Positions 18,531-27,023 of a stretch of 64,000 nucleotides of DNA are shown here, piece by piece (the first letter of the stretch is position 1; every line of letters begins with the position of its first letter). The notes beneath the pieces are model-generated. The model had not been told where the DNA came from, did not search any database, and worked only from the letters and a program-made list of their open reading frames with translations. Where the stretch lies: positions 1 to 64,000 of the forward strand of contig JAKIYP010000003.1 of NCBI GenBank assembly GCA_022708505.1, read 5' to 3'. A program made the translations under genes and the position numbers. Source of the stretch: Bacteroidota bacterium. GTDB taxonomy: Bacteria > Bacteroidota > Bacteroidia > Bacteroidales > Paludibacteraceae.

Positions 18531-20216
18531 TTATTTCTTATTAAGTTTCTGATTATCCTCTTTTCTTTTCTTCCAGATATGTTCCTCATTTTTCCGGCTG
18601 TCGCGGGAACGTTCATTGTACTCACGTGCATCCAGCGGGAAAACCTGAATCCTGTTTGCCCAATTCATCCATTCATCGAACATCTTTTTGGTCCGTTCCG
18701 GATATTGAGCTGATAAATCATTCGATTCTGAACGATCTGCTTCAATATCATATAATTCAAGTTTGCCTATAGACGCATCTCCTCCCTCTTTCGTTTTGGC
18801 AACTAATTTCCATTTGCCATCACGCATACCGATGTTGGCCTCATGCTCCCAGTAAATAGGCTTACGATTGTTATCAATCAGACTAAAGGTAGAGAGCAGA
18901 CTTTGCCCCTCAAGCGGTTGAATCTTAGGATTTTTCTTTACAATTTTACTGTAATCAGCCTTGCTTACCTCCACAGCAGTAGCCATTACATCAACCATGT
19001 GAGCCGGTTTGTTATAGAATTTACCCTGATATTGTGGTTGAACTCCTTTTGGCCAGTGCACAATAAAGGGTGTTGCGATACCCCCTTCATGTATCCAGTG
19101 TTTAAACATTTGGAAGGGTGAGTTACTGGCATTGGCCCAGGCAAGTCCGTACGATTCGAAAGAAGCATCGGTGCTGCCAATTTCTCCGGTTTTGTCATCA
19201 TGCGATATCATTTCGGCACAGGCGCCGTTGTCCGACAAGAACATGATGATGGTATTCTCGAGCTGACCCGATTTCTCCAGTTCCGCGATAATCCGTCCGA
19301 TGCCCTGATCCATATTATCAATCTGAGCAGCATACACTTCCATGCGATGTGCCAGTTCCGGCCTCAATCGTTTCGGTATGGTATACCAGGCAGCCGCATC
19401 TTCGTGACGTTCAGGATAAACCGTATTTTCGGGGATAACACCCATTTTCTTCATACGTTCGAATCGCTCTTCTCTCAAAACATCCCAACCTTTGTCATAT
19501 TTTCCCTTGTATTTGGCAATATCCTTTTCCAGCGCGTGTAAAGGCCAATGAGGTGCTGTATACGCGACATACATGAAGAATGGCTGTTTTTTCTTTTTGC
19601 TCTGATTTTCACGGATGAAACTAACAGCCGAATCGCTGATGGCATCGGTATAATAAAATGGTTGTTGAGGCTTGATGATATTATTTCCGCTTGCCAATCC
19701 ATGGGGTGTAAAGAAACTGCCACCTCCGGGAATGGTTCCGAAGAAACGGTCGAAACCACGTTGCAAAGGCCAGTTATGTTTATCAGCAGCCTGCGTTTCA
19801 TCATAATTACGCGTCAAATGCCATTTTCCACTCATGTAGGTAGCATAACCGGCTGTTTTTAGCACCTCAGCAATGGTCATGCACCGATCATTCAATTCGC
19901 CCTGATACTGTGGAGTTCCTAAGTTGGCAACCGTCATCCAGCCCATGCCGGCCTGATGCGGATACAGTCCGGTCATCAACGAAGCACGGGTCGGACAGCT
20001 GCGGGCGCCATTGTAAAACTGGGTGTAACGGATACCCTGATTTGCCAAACGATCGAGATTCGGCGTTTGAATTTCGCCACCGTAACAGCCGATATCCGAA
20101 TAACCCATGTCATCGGCCATGATTAAAATCACATTGGGTTTATCCGAAGCATTTGCAACCAGGGGGAGCGACAAAGCTCCGCTCATGACTGTGCTAAAGA
20201 TTGAATTAATTCTCAT
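18531..20216 (-). CDS. S1-family arylsulfatase, Ser-type
   Basis: 561 residues, signal peptide about 1-23. Active-site motif SCPTRASLMTG starts at Ser73. Bacteroidetes relatives often read CCPTR here, so this copy depends on Ser oxidation. Metal-binding DD in LIMADDMGYSD and LSDNGACAEM complete the site. The features GLYPHQAGMGWM and the PLQRGFDRFFGTIPGGGSF segment are typical of the AtsA-like arylsulfatase branch. The C-terminus is long and charged with no sorting domain, so it is probably periplasmic. Second gene of the operon starting at 21607, 38 bp behind the previous sulfatase; a possible weak -7 box (20239-20246) lies in that gap. Confidence 0.92.
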   Translation of the reverse strand: MRINSIFSTVMSGALSLPLVANASDKPNVILIMADDMGYSDIGCYGGEIQTPNLDRLANQGIRYTQFYNGARSCPTRASLMTGLYPHQAGMGWMTVANLGTPQYQGELNDRCMTIAEVLKTAGYATYMSGKWHLTRNYDETQAADKHNWPLQRGFDRFFGTIPGGGSFFTPHGLASGNNIIKPQQPFYYTDAISDSAVSFIRENQSKKKKQPFFMYVAYTAPHWPLHALEKDIAKYKGKYDKGWDVLREERFERMKKMGVIPENTVYPERHEDAAAWYTIPKRLRPELAHRMEVYAAQIDNMDQGIGRIIAELEKSGQLENTIIMFLSDNGACAEMISHDDKTGEIGSTDASFESYGLAWANASNSPFQMFKHWIHEGGIATPFIVHWPKGVQPQYQGKFYNKPAHMVDVMATAVEVSKADYSKIVKKNPKIQPLEGQSLLSTFSLIDNNRKPIYWEHEANIGMRDGKWKLVAKTKEGGDASIGKLELYDIEADRSESNDLSAQYPERTKKMFDEWMNWANRIQVFPLDAREYNERSRDSRKNEEHIWKKRKEDNQKLNKK

Positions 20217-20254
20217 GATATTTTGTGTTTTAATGAATCAAACTTACTGGTTAA

Positions 20255-21607
20255 TTATTGATTGGCAAACTGGCGGTAAGCCTTATTGAACCAATCAATA
20301 GCAGCTTTTTTCATTTCAGCCGTCAATTTCCGATTATTTTCAGCTACATTTTGTTTTTCCGCACGGTCTTTAACGATATTATAAAGTTCAGTTTCACTAC
20401 CATCCGGATTGGTCAACAGTTTCCAATCACCTTTACGCACCGCTATTTGCGGACTGCGGGTTTTATTTTTATTGTTGATAGTAGAAGAATTTACACCGAA
20501 CTCCCAGAAGACAGGTTTCTCACGCTCCACATCAGCTTTTCCCAATAATACAACAGAGCGATCCTCACCATCGAGTTGATATCCTTCCGGCAACTGAGCT
20601 CCTGCAATTTTGCACAAGGTAGGAAATAAATCGGTTGCTGCCATAACAGCGTTTTCATTTACCTGATTGGGAGCTATTTTTGCCGGCCAGCGCACGATAA
20701 ACGGCATGCGGATACCTCCTTCGTACAAAGTTCCCTTTTTTCCACGGAGACCTTTGGTACGCTCCACGCCATAATCGGGATTAGGACCATTGTCGCTGGT
20801 AAAAATCACCATGGTATTTTCGTCTACACCTAAATCTTTCAACCCTTGCATCAACCGGCCAATTTGGATGTCATAATCTCTTAATACCAGTTTAAAAGCC
20901 TCCGGTTTTTCCCAGTCACCCCTTTCAGTTTCCATATCGTCGGGATTGGGAACAAAAGGAGTATGTACATCATCGGGCCATAAATTTACAAAAACAGGTT
21001 TCCCCTGATTGTGCTTAAAGAACTCCAGGGTTTTATCCACAAAATAAGCGGTTCTGTCCCAACGCTTAATACTATCACGACTGCTCCATATCCAATTGGA
21101 ATCTGTTAATAGTGGATCAGGGTCCGGACTTTCCCAGGTAGATTTATAATCATCAAAACCATAACTATGAATCGATGGTGCATTGTCCACATCACGACCA
21201 CCCCCCATGTGCCATTTACCAAAATGACCGGTAGCATAACCGTTTTGTTTCAACGTTCTGGCAATTGTTGGGGCTTTTTCTGACAAATAGTCATTCTGAA
21301 AATTTTTCCTGTTACCTTCTCTTGATTGTAAAAAAGTGCGAATTCCCCACCGCGTTGGATACATGCCGGTAGTAAGTCCGACACGTGAAGGGGAACTAAT
21401 CGGAGCTACCGTGTAATACTGCATAAAACGAATACCTTCGTTTGCCAGCTGATCGATATTTTTAGTATCCACATAATCTCCACCATAACAAGATAAATCT
21501 GCATAAGCCATATCATCCGTGTAGATAATAATAATGTTAGGTTTTTCGGCAGCAACCAGTGCCAGGCTACTTCCAAGCAGAAGCGGTAATGTTAACTTGT
21601 TTTGCAT
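20255..21607 (-). CDS. S1-family sulfatase, Ser-type (GALNS-like)
   Basis: 450 residues, signal peptide 1-20. Motif SSPSRVGLTTGMYPTRWGI with Ser71 as the residue to be converted to formylglycine; DD in IIYTDDMAYAD; FTSDNGPNPDYG. The layout resembles N-acetylgalactosamine-6-sulfatase-type enzymes. It is a close paralog of the next gene (21737-23353), sharing nearly identical FGKWHMGGGRDV and FVDKTL segments, but lacks that protein's T9SS sorting domain. First gene of the operon read from the HTCS-type promoter at 21644-21706. Confidence 0.92.
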   Translation of the reverse strand: MQNKLTLPLLLGSSLALVAAEKPNIIIIYTDDMAYADLSCYGGDYVDTKNIDQLANEGIRFMQYYTVAPISSPSRVGLTTGMYPTRWGIRTFLQSREGNRKNFQNDYLSEKAPTIARTLKQNGYATGHFGKWHMGGGRDVDNAPSIHSYGFDDYKSTWESPDPDPLLTDSNWIWSSRDSIKRWDRTAYFVDKTLEFFKHNQGKPVFVNLWPDDVHTPFVPNPDDMETERGDWEKPEAFKLVLRDYDIQIGRLMQGLKDLGVDENTMVIFTSDNGPNPDYGVERTKGLRGKKGTLYEGGIRMPFIVRWPAKIAPNQVNENAVMAATDLFPTLCKIAGAQLPEGYQLDGEDRSVVLLGKADVEREKPVFWEFGVNSSTINNKNKTRSPQIAVRKGDWKLLTNPDGSETELYNIVKDRAEKQNVAENNRKLTAEMKKAAIDWFNKAYRQFANQ

Positions 21608-21643
21608 GAAATAAAACTATAATGATTATGAAAAAAATCTTTA

Positions 21644-21706
21644 CAAAGATAAAATCGTCGCTATAAAAATATTAGCAAAATTGACCCAAAAAGAGGTAAA
21701 ATTGAC
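21644..21706 (-). promoter_or_regulatory. HTCS-type promoter for the sulfatase/GH43/GH36 operon
   Basis: Read on the minus strand: box1 GTCAATTTTA (21706-21697), 11 bp, box2 GTCAATTTTG (21685-21676), 24 bp, then TATCTTTG (21651-21644), 36 bp before the ATG at 21607. Spacing equals that of the other promoters in the set; the boxes differ from the common AACA start but keep CA at positions 3-4 and T at 9. Confidence 0.75.
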
Positions 21707-21736
21707 AAGAAAAGCTTAGTGACACACTTGAATTAA

Positions 21737-23353
21737 TCATTCCTTAATGAATTTACTGTAATATTTCTTATTTTCTGATTCAAGCATGAGGAAATAAATC
21801 CCTTTGTTGAGCGTACTAACATCTATTTTTGACTCTTGCTGTTTGCCCGGGATAATTGTTTCACCACTAAGATTAAGTACAGACACCTTATAAGTCTGAA
21901 ATGCAGCATGTATATTCAGAATCTCACCTACCGGATTAGGGAAAACCCTCATTACCTGTGATACAGGAATCTGCTCAACATCCGAAGTCCAGTCGGCATA
22001 TTGCCGGTAAGCTTGTCCAAACCATTGCAATGCCATCGGTTTCAACCGGTTTGTTACTTCCGGATTTGCCGACGCCACGTTTGTTGTTTCCAGAAAATCA
22101 GTTTTCATGTTGTAGAGTTCTGTTCGGCCACCATCAACATCAACCAATAATTTCCAGTCACCATCCCTTACAGCAATATGGGGACTCTTAGGATCAGCCA
22201 GAAACTTACCAAACTGCCAGAAAAGCGGTTGAGGACGTTCTTCGTGCACTCCACCCAGCAGAATATTACTTCTGTCCAAACCATCCAACTGAAAAGTGGC
22301 TGGCAGAGGCGTTCCTGTAATCGAGCACAAGGTGGGGAATAAATCTACCGAACAAAGTACTGACTGTGAGTTATACTGATTCGGAGCAATTTTACCCGGC
22401 CAATGTGCAATAAAGGGTAAACGGATTCCACCTTCGTACAATTGAGATTTTTGTCCACGGAAATTCAATGTTCTTCTTCCCGAATAGCGGGGATTCGGAC
22501 CGTTGTCGCTCGTGAACAAAATTAACGTTTCCTCTTCTAAACCTAAATCCTTGATTCCCTGTATCAAACGACCGATTTGCTTGTCCAACTCGGTGAGTAC
22601 AATATTAAATGACGACTCTAACTCACGTGTATTACTGGGGTTAGGATTACCGTCCCCAACACCATCACCGTCCGAATCTACATTAAACACAAACGGGGTA
22701 TGAACATCATCGGGCCAAAGGTTGATATAACAAGATTTGTTTCCCTTGTTTCTGGATAAGAAATCAAGTGTTTTATCAACAAAATAGGCGGTTCTGTCCC
22801 ATCGTTTCACTTCGTCTGAATTAGCCCATATCCAATTAGTGGAAGTTAATTTCGGATCAGGATTCGGACTTTCGTAAGTCGATGAGAATTCATCAAAACC
22901 ATAAGTTGCAATAGAAGGTGCATTGTACACATCCCGGCCGCCACCCATGTGCCATTTTCCGAAATGCGCAGTTGCATAGCCGTTTTGTTTCAGTGTTCTT
23001 GCCAGAGATGGTGCGGCATTATTCAGAAAATCATTTTGCTCTGCATTCGCATTTCCACTTCTTGTTTGAAGAAAAGTATTGATGCCCCAACGGGCAGGAT
23101 ACATACCGGTTGTTACGGCCACCCGTGATGGAGAACTAATCGGACAGGCTGAATAATATTGGCCAAAGCGTATCCCATCCTTAGCCAGTTTATCTAAATT
23201 GGGAGTTTGATAGGGACCACCGAAACTGGTGAGGTCAGCAAAACCCATATCATCAATATAAATTAAAATGATATTCGGTTTCTCAGTTGCTACTGCATTA
23301 GTAGCATTTGCCCCGATGAGAAAAGGCAAAATCCATTTACTTTGATTCATCAT
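21737..23353 (-). CDS. S1-family sulfatase, Ser-type, with T9SS sorting domain
   Basis: 538 residues, signal peptide about 1-23. Ser73 starts the motif SSPSRVAVTTG. Metal ligands DD in LIYIDDMGFAD and FTSDNGPNPRYS. Compared with its neighbour at 20255-21607 it has an extra acidic loop (NVDSDGDGVGDGNPNPSN) that looks like a calcium-binding DxDGDG repeat, and a C-terminal T9SS type A domain (VFPNPVGEILNI through LNKGIYFLMLES). It is therefore predicted to be exported to the cell surface. Last gene of the operon starting at 26872, 34 bp after the previous sulfatase. Confidence 0.93.
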   Translation of the reverse strand: MMNQSKWILPFLIGANATNAVATEKPNIILIYIDDMGFADLTSFGGPYQTPNLDKLAKDGIRFGQYYSACPISSPSRVAVTTGMYPARWGINTFLQTRSGNANAEQNDFLNNAAPSLARTLKQNGYATAHFGKWHMGGGRDVYNAPSIATYGFDEFSSTYESPNPDPKLTSTNWIWANSDEVKRWDRTAYFVDKTLDFLSRNKGNKSCYINLWPDDVHTPFVFNVDSDGDGVGDGNPNPSNTRELESSFNIVLTELDKQIGRLIQGIKDLGLEEETLILFTSDNGPNPRYSGRRTLNFRGQKSQLYEGGIRLPFIAHWPGKIAPNQYNSQSVLCSVDLFPTLCSITGTPLPATFQLDGLDRSNILLGGVHEERPQPLFWQFGKFLADPKSPHIAVRDGDWKLLVDVDGGRTELYNMKTDFLETTNVASANPEVTNRLKPMALQWFGQAYRQYADWTSDVEQIPVSQVMRVFPNPVGEILNIHAAFQTYKVSVLNLSGETIIPGKQQESKIDVSTLNKGIYFLMLESENKKYYSKFIKE

Positions 23354-23387
23354 GTTAACTAAACAATTATCTGTTTTTATACCGGTA

Positions 23388-24824
23388 TTATTCTTCTGTT
23401 ACTTTCCACTCTTTGGGCGGTTTAAATCCTTCACGACCCACAGCATAATCCGGTAGCGGACGTGGAGGTTCAATGGCATCGTAAGGTTTTACGTACTTTT
23501 TAAGTTCCGCAGCCTTTTCTTTATGCGTTTTTATCAGGTTGTTATTTTCAAAAGGATCTTCATTAACTTTAAAAAGCATATCTGAATCCATCTTCATTTT
23601 ATCATTATGCCCATGCTCAATAAATTTCCATTCATTAGAAACAACAGCTCCCAACCCTAAGTATAAATTTCTGTCGATAGATTCTTTTTTACCACTTAAC
23701 ACCGGCAACATGCTAATACCATCGAACTGAGCTTTTGACTTAACATTCAACACATCCAAGATTGTCGGCATCACATCCACATAACCTGTTACCTGGTTGA
23801 TGGTTCTGCCTCCTTTTAATTGTGCAGGCCAGCTAAGCAGAGCCGGCACACGTACGCCACCCTCGAATTCCAAAAATTTGCGGCCTCTCAACTCACCGCT
23901 GGAACCCACATCAGGTCCGTTATCACTGAAAAACAGGAAAATAGTATTATCGAATTCACCTGTATCTTTCAGTTTTTTTATTATTTCTCCTATCCCTCTG
24001 TCCATGCACGTGACCATGGCTGCAAATGTTTGTTCCTGGGTATTTCCTCTTCCGGTTTTATCCCCTTTTCCAAAACGAGGCTTTGAAGGATCAAAACCAT
24101 AGAGTTTTAAATCTTCATCCTTTGCCTGCAAGGGAGTATGCGGAGCATTGTAGGCGACATAAATGAAAAACGGATTTTCCTCCTTCGTATATTCGTTGAT
24201 ACATTTAACAGCATGTTCCGTTATCAAATCAGTACTGTAACCTTTGTCATACGAGCTTTCCCAGTCGTTGTGCCAGTCAAGCTCACCTTCTCTTTCTAAT
24301 GAAAAGAAATCAATAGCGCCATTCAGATGACCGTAAAAATGGGTAAAACCTTTATTCAGGGGATAGTATTTTTTGCGGGAATGTCCTAAATGCCACTTCC
24401 CAATGATGGCACGGTGTTTATAGCCTGCTTTTTCGAGTTCCTGCGACAAGAAAATCTCTTCCGGTTCAATGCCATAATCACGCCAGGGCGGTATAACTAC
24501 ATGACGAACTCCCATCCTGTTCGGATACCGGCCGGTAAGCATACCGGCTCTTGTTGGTGTTGATACAGGCGCCACGTAAAAACGGTTCAACCGTATCGCC
24601 GACTCGGCCAGCAGGTCCAGGTTCGGTGTCATGATTTTACTGCCATGATAACCGACATCACCCCATCCCAGGTCATCAGCTAATATAATAACTACATTCG
24701 GTTTTTCTTTTACGTTGGCAAAACTTTCGGCACAACCGGCAGAAGCAAAGGAAACTCCCGCTGCGGCAAGCGTAAAACCCCATGCTTTATTGAAATTGGT
24801 ACTTGATTTCATTTGGTTAATCAT
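23388..24824 (-). CDS. S1-family sulfatase, Ser-type
   Basis: 478 residues; N-terminal hydrophobic stretch with SAGC near residue 28-31, so either signal peptidase I or lipoprotein processing is possible. Active-site motif STPTRAGMLTGRYPNRMGV starts at Ser88. DD in ILADDLGWGDVG, and FFSDNGPDVGSSGELRG. The layout is that of arylsulfatase A/B or galactosamine-6-sulfatase-like S1 enzymes. No CTD. It lies 11 bp downstream of the lipoprotein gene in the same operon. Confidence 0.92.
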   Translation of the reverse strand: MINQMKSSTNFNKAWGFTLAAAGVSFASAGCAESFANVKEKPNVVIILADDLGWGDVGYHGSKIMTPNLDLLAESAIRLNRFYVAPVSTPTRAGMLTGRYPNRMGVRHVVIPPWRDYGIEPEEIFLSQELEKAGYKHRAIIGKWHLGHSRKKYYPLNKGFTHFYGHLNGAIDFFSLEREGELDWHNDWESSYDKGYSTDLITEHAVKCINEYTKEENPFFIYVAYNAPHTPLQAKDEDLKLYGFDPSKPRFGKGDKTGRGNTQEQTFAAMVTCMDRGIGEIIKKLKDTGEFDNTIFLFFSDNGPDVGSSGELRGRKFLEFEGGVRVPALLSWPAQLKGGRTINQVTGYVDVMPTILDVLNVKSKAQFDGISMLPVLSGKKESIDRNLYLGLGAVVSNEWKFIEHGHNDKMKMDSDMLFKVNEDPFENNNLIKTHKEKAAELKKYVKPYDAIEPPRPLPDYAVGREGFKPPKEWKVTEE

Positions 24825-24835
24825 TTTATCGTATG

Positions 24836-26872
24836 CTAATTTATTGCCACATCTTTATTAAAATAAGCTTCCGTATTTCCCGGCGACAACATGGTCCACA
24901 GCGAAGCAACTACCCACCCCGGCCCGAAAAGCCGGTTATAATATCCTTTGCCATTCACACCGTAATCCCAGTTTGTATGTTGTACCACTTCAGGATAATA
25001 TCCCGGTTTGGCAACGCCACACAACCGCCCTTCTACCGGCAGCAACTGATCCTGCATGCTGCTTGCCATCACCTTCCCAAACGCTTCGAGGCGTTTGTCA
25101 CCGTTTTTCCGCGACAACCAGTTCAGCACATCAATAAATTCAAATACATAAACATCGATGTGGTTATTCTCAACCGAAACATTCCCCCAGCCTCTCGATT
25201 TCAATCCAAGATCTCCAAGCATCTGACCTTTGGCAAAGGGTACATCCCAGGTATAATAATAGCTCAAAGAAAAATACACGCTTTGGGAAGCATAATCGAC
25301 GTACTTCTGTTTACCTGTGGTAAGCCACAAATAGTAGTAAGCAGTGGTTATATAAATTGAAGCTTCCTTATCCTCACAACGGGCATCTAAGGTAGATGAG
25401 AAATAAACACCTTTATCCACACTTTCTTTTTTCATATAGATGGCCGTTTTCTCGGCAACGTCAAGATATTTTGGTTCATTAAAATATTTATACGCCATTG
25501 TCAGCGGTAACACCGTGCAGGAACTGCTACCACCTGTATCATCAATTACGTTCATGTTGTTGTCAAATTTCCGGGGGAAACTGTTATCTTCCCTTTGCAA
25601 CACGATGAATCTTTGTAATAAAGTTTGAATCTTTTTCTCCCATTCAGGATGATTGCGTCCTTTGGATTTCTCATAATCCAAAAAGTACAGCAAGGCCATC
25701 ACCCCTTCACTTTGCCGGCGAATACTTAATTCATCCCATTCGTGATTCCGTTTAAAATCAATCTTTTCACGAATAAAGCCATTGCTTGTAAAACCATTAG
25801 CCTGATAACTGTCATATATGGCATAAGCATCTTTCACGAGTTGTGCATCCCCGGTTTGCTCCCCGTACTGAAGGGCATAAAGTGCATTCAGCAAAACCCT
25901 TCCGATAAAACCGACTTCTATAATTCCCCTTTTTTCACACTGATCAATGTGAACATGGACCCCCGAATAACCTTTTAAGGGATATTCATCGGTAAAACTC
26001 TGACGGAAATAATCGGCCAAATGTTGCTTAACTTCATCCGGGGTATGTTCGGGTACAAGCTGTTCGGGTTGATAACTGTCATAAGCATATTGCCACATTT
26101 CTTTTACAAATGCGCTATAGGAAGACGCTTCCCCTTTCACAACTTCATAAGTCAATACAATCTCTTCTCCTTTTTTGAGGTGTTTAAATACCGTGATCGG
26201 ATTTGTCAACTGCAACTTGCGGGTATATGCCTTCGGATATTCAGCGACAGGATATGAAACGGCCAAATAAGCATTTTTATCTTCTTTACCAAACCCAACA
26301 CTTCCAAGGTCACTTTCTCCATACATGATAACTTCACCATTGTTATATGGCAACAAGTAATCATTCTCAATTTTGTTGGTATGTCTTAACGCGTAATAAT
26401 GCTGGTTTACCGGATTATAAGCCGCAACCATCGGTGTGCTCAACCTGTCTTCACGAAACATCCATTCATCCGACACTTTCATGGAAGGAGCGCCATCAGA
26501 AACAAATAAATTTCGCTTATACCACAGACCGGGCAATAAAAAGTCGAGCGTATCGTGGGGCATATTTTCCAACTGGAAGTTCAGGCTTACATGAAAATTA
26601 ACATCCTTATTTGCTTTCACGGTTAAAGTATATACCGATTTACCCGCTCCGGTGATCAGGTTCTTTAGTTCAAGTTTTACATCTTTATTTTTACCCTGGA
26701 GTTTATGTATTTCATTTACCTTTATTAACTGCGATTCTGCCGGGTTGCCAGCAGTTTTAGTTTTAAGGGTGATGACCGGCAACAGGGAAGTATCTTCAAC
26801 CGGGGTAGGATTAAATAATGAACACGACATCAGCAACAGTGAAATCGCTGATATGTACAAAAGTTGCTTCAT
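24836..26872 (-). CDS. secreted lipoprotein of unknown function, C-terminal alpha/alpha-toroid-like region
   Basis: 678 residues. A clear lipobox (LLLMSCSLF, Cys17) follows a short hydrophobic segment. Residues ~30-280 are beta-rich. Residues ~290-660 contain repeated helical, aromatic-rich segments (EVGFIGRVLLNALYALQYGE, EGVMALLYFLDYE, SIYITTAYYYLWLTTGKQKY, HIDVYVFEFIDVLNWLSRKN) that resemble the (alpha/alpha)6 toroids of GH88/GH105-like hydrolases and some polysaccharide lyases. I do not recognise the family. It heads an operon with two sulfatases behind an HTCS-type promoter, so a role in glycan cleavage is inferred only from context and fold impression. Confidence 0.7.
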   Translation of the reverse strand: MKQLLYISAISLLLMSCSLFNPTPVEDTSLLPVITLKTKTAGNPAESQLIKVNEIHKLQGKNKDVKLELKNLITGAGKSVYTLTVKANKDVNFHVSLNFQLENMPHDTLDFLLPGLWYKRNLFVSDGAPSMKVSDEWMFREDRLSTPMVAAYNPVNQHYYALRHTNKIENDYLLPYNNGEVIMYGESDLGSVGFGKEDKNAYLAVSYPVAEYPKAYTRKLQLTNPITVFKHLKKGEEIVLTYEVVKGEASSYSAFVKEMWQYAYDSYQPEQLVPEHTPDEVKQHLADYFRQSFTDEYPLKGYSGVHVHIDQCEKRGIIEVGFIGRVLLNALYALQYGEQTGDAQLVKDAYAIYDSYQANGFTSNGFIREKIDFKRNHEWDELSIRRQSEGVMALLYFLDYEKSKGRNHPEWEKKIQTLLQRFIVLQREDNSFPRKFDNNMNVIDDTGGSSSCTVLPLTMAYKYFNEPKYLDVAEKTAIYMKKESVDKGVYFSSTLDARCEDKEASIYITTAYYYLWLTTGKQKYVDYASQSVYFSLSYYYTWDVPFAKGQMLGDLGLKSRGWGNVSVENNHIDVYVFEFIDVLNWLSRKNGDKRLEAFGKVMASSMQDQLLPVEGRLCGVAKPGYYPEVVQHTNWDYGVNGKGYYNRLFGPGWVVASLWTMLSPGNTEAYFNKDVAIN

Positions 26873-26922
26873 GAAAAATTAAATTATGATGTTGATTTAC
26901 TTTGCCTGATTTAATAACAAGG

Positions 26923-26985
26923 CAAAGATAAACGAACATATTAATTCAGATTTTCACAGATGTTCGCAATACTGACAAAACTGTT
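26923..26985 (-). promoter_or_regulatory. HTCS-type promoter for the lipoprotein/sulfatase operon
   Basis: Read on the minus strand: box1 AACAGTTTTG (26985-26976), 11 bp, box2 AACATCTGTG (26964-26955), 24 bp, then TATCTTTG (26930-26923). The ATG is 50 bp further on at 26872. Confidence 0.8.
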
Positions 26986-27023
26986 CAAAACACAGGCACA
27001 TTGCCTATTGCCGGAGCAGGAAA

